From positions 992,001 through 1,056,000 of the forward strand of contig JAQFWX010000004.1 of the NCBI GenBank assembly GCA_027605045.1: 64,000 bases of DNA, read 5' to 3'. This document shows, in pieces, positions 59,561-64,000 of the stretch (position 1 is its first letter; every line of letters begins with the position of its first letter). The notes under the pieces were generated by a model that was not told the DNA's origin, did not search any database, and saw only the letters and a list, made by a program, of their open reading frames with translations. A program made the position numbers and the translations under genes. The stretch is from Phallus indusiatus. Taxonomy: Eukaryota; Basidiomycota; Agaricomycetes; Phallales; Phallaceae.

Positions 59561-61578
59561 ATGCGGATTGTCTCAAAATGCAGACCATTCAGTTATAATC
59601 TAAATCCTAGAAGAACCTTCTCAGTCACTAACAAATGGCCAGGTTGGGAAGTTGTAATCGGGGTAGAGGTGCATGCACAAATTAAGTCGAGGCGAAAGCT
59701 GTTCTCGGGTTTGAAGTTTTCAATTTCAAGTCGATTCTTGTTATTGAATACACCGTAGATTCTATGATATCTGGACTTAATTTAGAGCCGAATACTTCGT
59801 ATTCAGCCACTGACGCAGCTTGGCCAGGGAGCTTACCGGTGAGCGGAATACCAGTCTTGCCTAGGTTTTGCTGGACCTGACGCCTTTCAAGAAACTTAAC
59901 AAAATTTGCGTTGATCTCGCCGCGCGAACTGCTTTAGCTTGTGGAGCGATTGTGCAGCTATATTCTACGTTTGACCGCAAACATTACTTCTATGCCGATT
60001 TACCAGCCGGTTACCAAATTACTCAAAAATATGGTTAACTTTAGATTCTACCCTATCCAACATATCTTAACTGACATGATTATTTAGCTCCTTTATCACT
60101 AGGCGGCCAAGTTGCAATCTCTGGTCCATTTGGGAAGAAGACAGTTAGATTACAACAAATTCAATTAGAGCAGGACACAGCGAAGTCAAACTCTGACTTG
60201 TTCAAAGATGTGAAGGCTATAGATTTAAACCGAGCTGGCTGCGCTTTAATGGAAATTGTTTCACAGCCAGACATGAGGTATGAATTTTAGTTAGACTTAT
60301 AAAGTTTATAACAGAAATATCAGATGTCCAGAGGAAGCCGCCGCGTATATTAAAGCCTTACAGACTCTCCTTCGTACTGTGGGTTCCGGTGATGCCAATA
60401 TGGAGCAGGTACGAGCTGCTTTCTTGCAGTACTGTTGTTTCGTTGACATATTTTACCTTCCAGGGCTCATTCCGTTGCGACGCGAATGTGTCTGTCAACC
60501 GTCCTGGTGAACCGTTTGGTACCAGATGTGAAATTAAGAACTTGAATAGTGTCAGGTTTCTAGTTACCGCTCTCAGTGAGTTCTTTTGCGAGGACATCGG
60601 TTACTATAGTTAACGGTGTCAGATGTGGAAATACAACGGCATATCGAGTTGTTAGAGCAAGGAAATCGAGTCATTCAGGAAACAAGGGGGTTCAACGAAG
60701 ACCGTATGACAACTTATAAACTACGAAGCAAAGAGGATGCGCCGGACTATCGATATATGCCAGATTCCAATTTACCCCCATTAATTCTGACAGAGGCTAG
60801 TCAATCTACTTTTTAAATAAAAATGAAGCAATTACAATTCAATCTTTAGGCATACCTCAAACATATTGAGACAGCTTTACCCGAATTACCCGACCGTCTC
60901 CACCAACGCTTGGCCGAGCAATATGGTTTGACCCAACAAGATGTCGATGTCTTGTTGTCCATAGACGCTGGAAGAGATGTTCCATTCGATGGCGAACAGG
61001 GTACAAGCGTGGTTTCATTTTTCGAGGAAACAGCAAAGGACAGAAATCCCAAGTCTGTAATAAATTGGTGAGTGAAAGCACGCAGGGTTGTATCAGAAAT
61101 GTAATTCGCTTATAGGATTGTTAACGAACTTGTTGCTCAACTGGCATTGCATAAAAAGTCGTTCAGTCAGAACCCTCTTTCGCAGGTGCAGCTTGGAGAT
61201 CTCATTGATTTAGTGGATAATCAAAAGCTATCGAGTACGTTTATCTCTACTGCAATAATACAGCTTCGTTTTATCCTGAATAAAGATACGGCTGCAAAAA
61301 ATATCCTTCGGCATATTATTCGGACTGGCACCTCTGAGGCCATTGCGACACTACAAGCGAGTCTGGGTTTAACGACAATCGAAAATAACGAAGATATCCG
61401 GCAATTTTGTGAAGCCGCTGTTAAAGAATTACCCGATGTTGCTGAACGCGTACGACAAGGGAATGCAAAAGTGCTGATGAAGTTGGTTGGGACAGCTATG
61501 AAGCTCAGCGAGGGAAGAGCGGACGCCAAGCTGATCAAAGCGTGTTTAGAGGATATAATAGCCAAGAATCAGACCTAA
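59561..61578 (+). CDS. PET112: mitochondrial Glu-tRNA(Gln) amidotransferase subunit B
   Basis: GatB converts mischarged Glu-tRNA(Gln) to Gln-tRNA(Gln) in mitochondria. ATG 59561 gives an Arg-rich presequence ([18 protein letters not shown]), then [149 protein letters not shown] and the C-terminal GatB/Yqey helical domain ending IIAKNQT. Exons join in frame; the one before [14 protein letters not shown] seems to use a GC donor (GAG followed by GCTAGT). All catalytic-face motifs are present. Confidence 0.9.
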
Positions 61579-62025
61579 CTCACTGTACAGCAAGATATCA
61601 ACAGCAGAGTCCCTTGTCTGATGGAAAACATTGAGATTACCATCGTTTTCACTGACCAGAAATTGACTCTGAGAACCGCAAACGGACGCGGACGTGGACG
61701 TGGAAGTTAAATACAGTATGAATGCCCACGCAAGCTACTTCACATGTCCAACAACTAGTATAAATAGGAGCATTCGTAATAATAATTCACTTCAGTTCAA
61801 ATTTTGCCACAAGGCGAAAGTTCCTCATTTATTAGGCGCTTGTGCCAGGTCGCCTAAATTTCTGACTAAATCCAAACTAAATCATCTGGGACCTCTGTTG
61901 CACGGTTTTAGAGGCCAATTGCAACATTCACTCGCACATCTGGAAACTAAGTTTCGTGTACGAGGAAAGACTAAATCCTTTGTAAACCATCACAGTCTGA
62001 TTCCGCACATAAACCGTCGCACGCA
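61579..62025. other. intergenic
   Basis: A 132-codon frame at 61694-62092 has no coding signature and overlaps the start of the next gene, so I leave it out. Nothing else seen. Confidence 0.5.
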
Positions 62026-63630
62026 ATGCAATTCCACAATTATCTGGCGGAAATCGCCTCGGCTGCACGAACTCAAGATGGCGAGAAATTAGGGTCATTA
62101 TTGTCAATTAATGGAGAACATGTGCCCAGACTCTTGATGGGTTTACATGATAGTAGCGTGAGTCGTCGCGCTAAATATGCTAGTGTTTATGGAAGTAATA
62201 CGTTTGTGCAGAGAAGCGCATTGACTAGATATATTCCTAGCGTCATTGCTCCGTGGGGAGAGATTGCTGTGTCCTACGTCCAAGTTATTGTATGCGATGA
62301 TGAGCCGGAGAATGCATTCAAAGAACACGATTCTCTTGTGAACGTGTACGTCTCGTTCCGTCCCCTGTAACGATCGCTGAAACAAATTAGATTCATGGCT
62401 CGTTTTTTCAAAGACGCAACAAGTTGGGCTCTCCCGGCACTATATTCTTTATTGCGAGATCTCAGGAAGTTAGCTGAAAAGGTAGGTCCAGTTTGAATTT
62501 TACTTGTCGTCAGCTATTGAAGTTGTTTGGCCCTGTCTAGGCAGATTCTCATGGTTTACGTGCATCGCAAGGTTCAAGGATGGAAGATGCTGCTCGGACA
62601 TGTAACAAGGCTTTCTCGTTTTGCATTTCAGACCGGAATCCAGTCATGGAATCGCGACGATGGGGAACGTACTATTTGGCGGCAATAGTCATGAAGTGTT
62701 ATTTTAAGGTTTGCTTTACCTTTAGCCTTCGCATTTCCTCTCATTTTCTCATATCGTCACGTAGATTCACACCATCTCGCTCACTCGTAATATAATCAGG
62801 GGATTACAAGCCACCCCAGATCTACCTCCCTTAACTTTATTCCCTAAGTTACATCAGGTAAGACCCCATTTCAAAAGTATGAGACCCCCATATTGACGGA
62901 TTTAAAGCTTACATACAGGTATTACCTCGGTTTACTAAGCTTTTTGAATGAAGAGTACCAGCAAGTATGTACATTATATGCTCTGTGAACTCGTGTATCA
63001 ATTTTTAACTTGCTTTTTTTTCATCAGGCCGAAGAAGACCTGACTTTTGCATTTCACAAATGTCATTACACCGATAGACGCAATCAAGAACGTATACTAA
63101 CGTTTCTCATCCCGCTTCGATTATTAAAAGGTCAAATAATTTCTCACACAATTTTGTCACGGTTCCCAGTCCTAGATGCACTCTATGGACCTTTTCTCAC
63201 AGCAGTCAGGCAAGGAAACTTGAAAGCATATGATGCTGCTTTAAGTCACACAGAGGCACGGCTGTTCCGATTAGGTGTTTGGTATATCTGGGAGAAAGCT
63301 AGGGATGTTTGCCTTAGAGGGACATTTAGAAAAGTGTATGTTCGCTTTTTGTCTGCGATGGATATGTTTACTCAATTTGGAGTTAGATGGTTGCTGCATG
63401 AGCAATCTACCAGAATTCCGATAGAATCTTTCCACGCAGCCTTACGACTGGCGAGTGCACAGAGCGCAGACGAAGATGCGTCGTCCACTGGCGAGACGGA
63501 ATGTTTAGTGGCGAATATGATACATAAGGGATATATCAGAGGGTATATCTCTCATGAAAGGCAGATGGTTGTCCTTTCGGCCAAAAATGCTTATCCTCCA
63601 CTGAAAGAGAGACCCAATCAATTTGCGTGA
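62026..63630 (+). CDS. CSN12: PCI-domain protein of the CSN12/PCID2 family
   Basis: Family members (Csn12, Thp1, PCID2) act in TREX-2-type mRNA export or with Thp3 in transcription and splicing. ATG 62026 starts MQFHNYLAEIASAARTQDG; middle exons include NRLSRFAFQTGIQSWNRD-like and YYLGLLSFLNEEYQ-like segments around 62600-62965. The last exon has AEEDLTFAFHKCHYTDRRNQ, ILTFLIPLRLLKGQIIS, AVRQGNLKAYDAALSHTEAR, WYIWEKARDVCLRGTFRKVY, then IPIESFHAALRLA and ECLVANMIHKGYIRGYISHE, VLSAKNAYPPL: the PCI winged helix of the family. Stop TGA 63628. Some middle exon borders are uncertain. Confidence 0.82.
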
Positions 63631-63822
63631 CATGTTTTGCAATATGTAAAAGTAGATTATTGTTTTTATAAATGTTTAAAACGGATGATGGTGGAGTTGT
63701 GAACGTTTAATTAGCTTCAAACAAGACGAGGTATAAACACAAGATCATCTACACGTTACAAAACTAATAACGGGACTGAAAAATACAAAATGAACCAAAC
63801 GTTATGTATATTATATTTAAAG

Positions 63823-64000
63823 TTATATCATCCCTTTCTCCACGTTGAGATCTTCAAGACGCATAGGTGGATAAAGACGAGTAGAGTCATGAAGAGTGTT
63901 CCGGATAGAGGAACTTGGTGGCAACACCCTCGTTTCCCTTGCGCACATTTCGGGGGATTCATCAGTGACCACATATACAGGTACATAGACAATGAGCTCG
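63823..64000 (-). CDS. unidentified protein, C-terminal 58 residues
   Basis: An open frame enters from the right edge and stops at TAA 63823-63825. It reads LIVYVPVYVVTDES, then ETRVLPPSSSIRNTLHDSTR, LYPPMRLEDLNVEKGMI. Codon use and the clean frame suggest real coding sequence, converging on the CSN12-like gene. I do not recognise the family from this end alone. Confidence 0.55.
   Translation of the reverse strand, partial: ELIVYVPVYVVTDESPEMCARETRVLPPSSSIRNTLHDSTRLYPPMRLEDLNVEKGMI

Noticed and set aside
61694..62092. 132-codon plus-strand ORF before the CSN12-like gene
   Set aside because: Overlaps the well-supported start of the next gene in another frame and has no protein-family character.

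Overview
The window looks like nuclear DNA of a filamentous basidiomycete, probably an Agaricomycete. Genes are dense and carry many short introns (mostly 50-65 nt, GT-AG with a few apparent GC-AG). Housekeeping genes such as TIP41, TFG1, UTP12, eIF3d, AIR1, IST3, PAP1 and PET112 read as fungal. I cannot name the species.

Layout. (1) 1-4043: a sphingolipid reductase end (TSC10), TIP41 and a dynein light intermediate chain, all conserved single-copy genes. (2) About 5.6-25.6 kb: a roughly 20 kb accessory island inserted between the dynein gene and a RidA-family gene. It is built from four gene families duplicated together: an ankyrin-VWA protein (A), an F-box/leucine-rich protein (F), a cytosolic trypsin-like protease with an unassigned C-terminal half (P, minus strand), and a lectin-like beta-propeller ending in a CaaX prenylation box (L). 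The order is A1-F1(ghost)-A2-F2-(P deleted)-L1-P1-L2-A3(pseudo)-F3(pseudo)-P2(3' frameshift)-L3. P and L are divergent neighbours sharing a 0.9-1.0 kb promoter region. The block shows birth-and-death evolution and is the best candidate here for an undescribed system, perhaps defence or self-recognition; that role is inference only. (3) 26.2-29.7 kb: a RidA-like enamine deaminase with unusual introns, then TFG1. (4) 29,752-39,468: a complete 9.7 kb Mutator-like (MULE) DNA transposon with terminal inverted repeats and a perfect 9-bp target duplication (cctgaggtg). It carries a SWIM-domain transposase and two cargo genes; one cargo gene is interrupted by a 609-bp solo LTR with a 5-bp target duplication (cactt). 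(5) 40.2-64 kb: a conserved block with a PLP-dependent Cys/Met enzyme, UTP12, aspartyl aminopeptidase, AIR1-like zinc-knuckle protein, a GNAT acetyltransferase, a DSC2-like rhomboid/UBA protein, eIF3d, IST3, tRNA-Gln, poly(A) polymerase, mitochondrial GatB, a CSN12/PCID2 PCI protein, and the 3' end of an unidentified gene.

How the parts relate. The conserved genes are ordinary neighbours, many in RNA metabolism, and do not form an operon. In the island the repeated co-duplication of A, F, P and L, and the conserved P/L head-to-head pair, suggest a functional association. Two conserved genes (TFG1 and the GNAT gene) have single-base gaps at homopolymers, so base-call errors are possible and single-base frameshifts elsewhere deserve caution. 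Exon boundaries were inferred by eye from GT/GC-AG sites, reading frame and remembered family patterns; no alignment was run.
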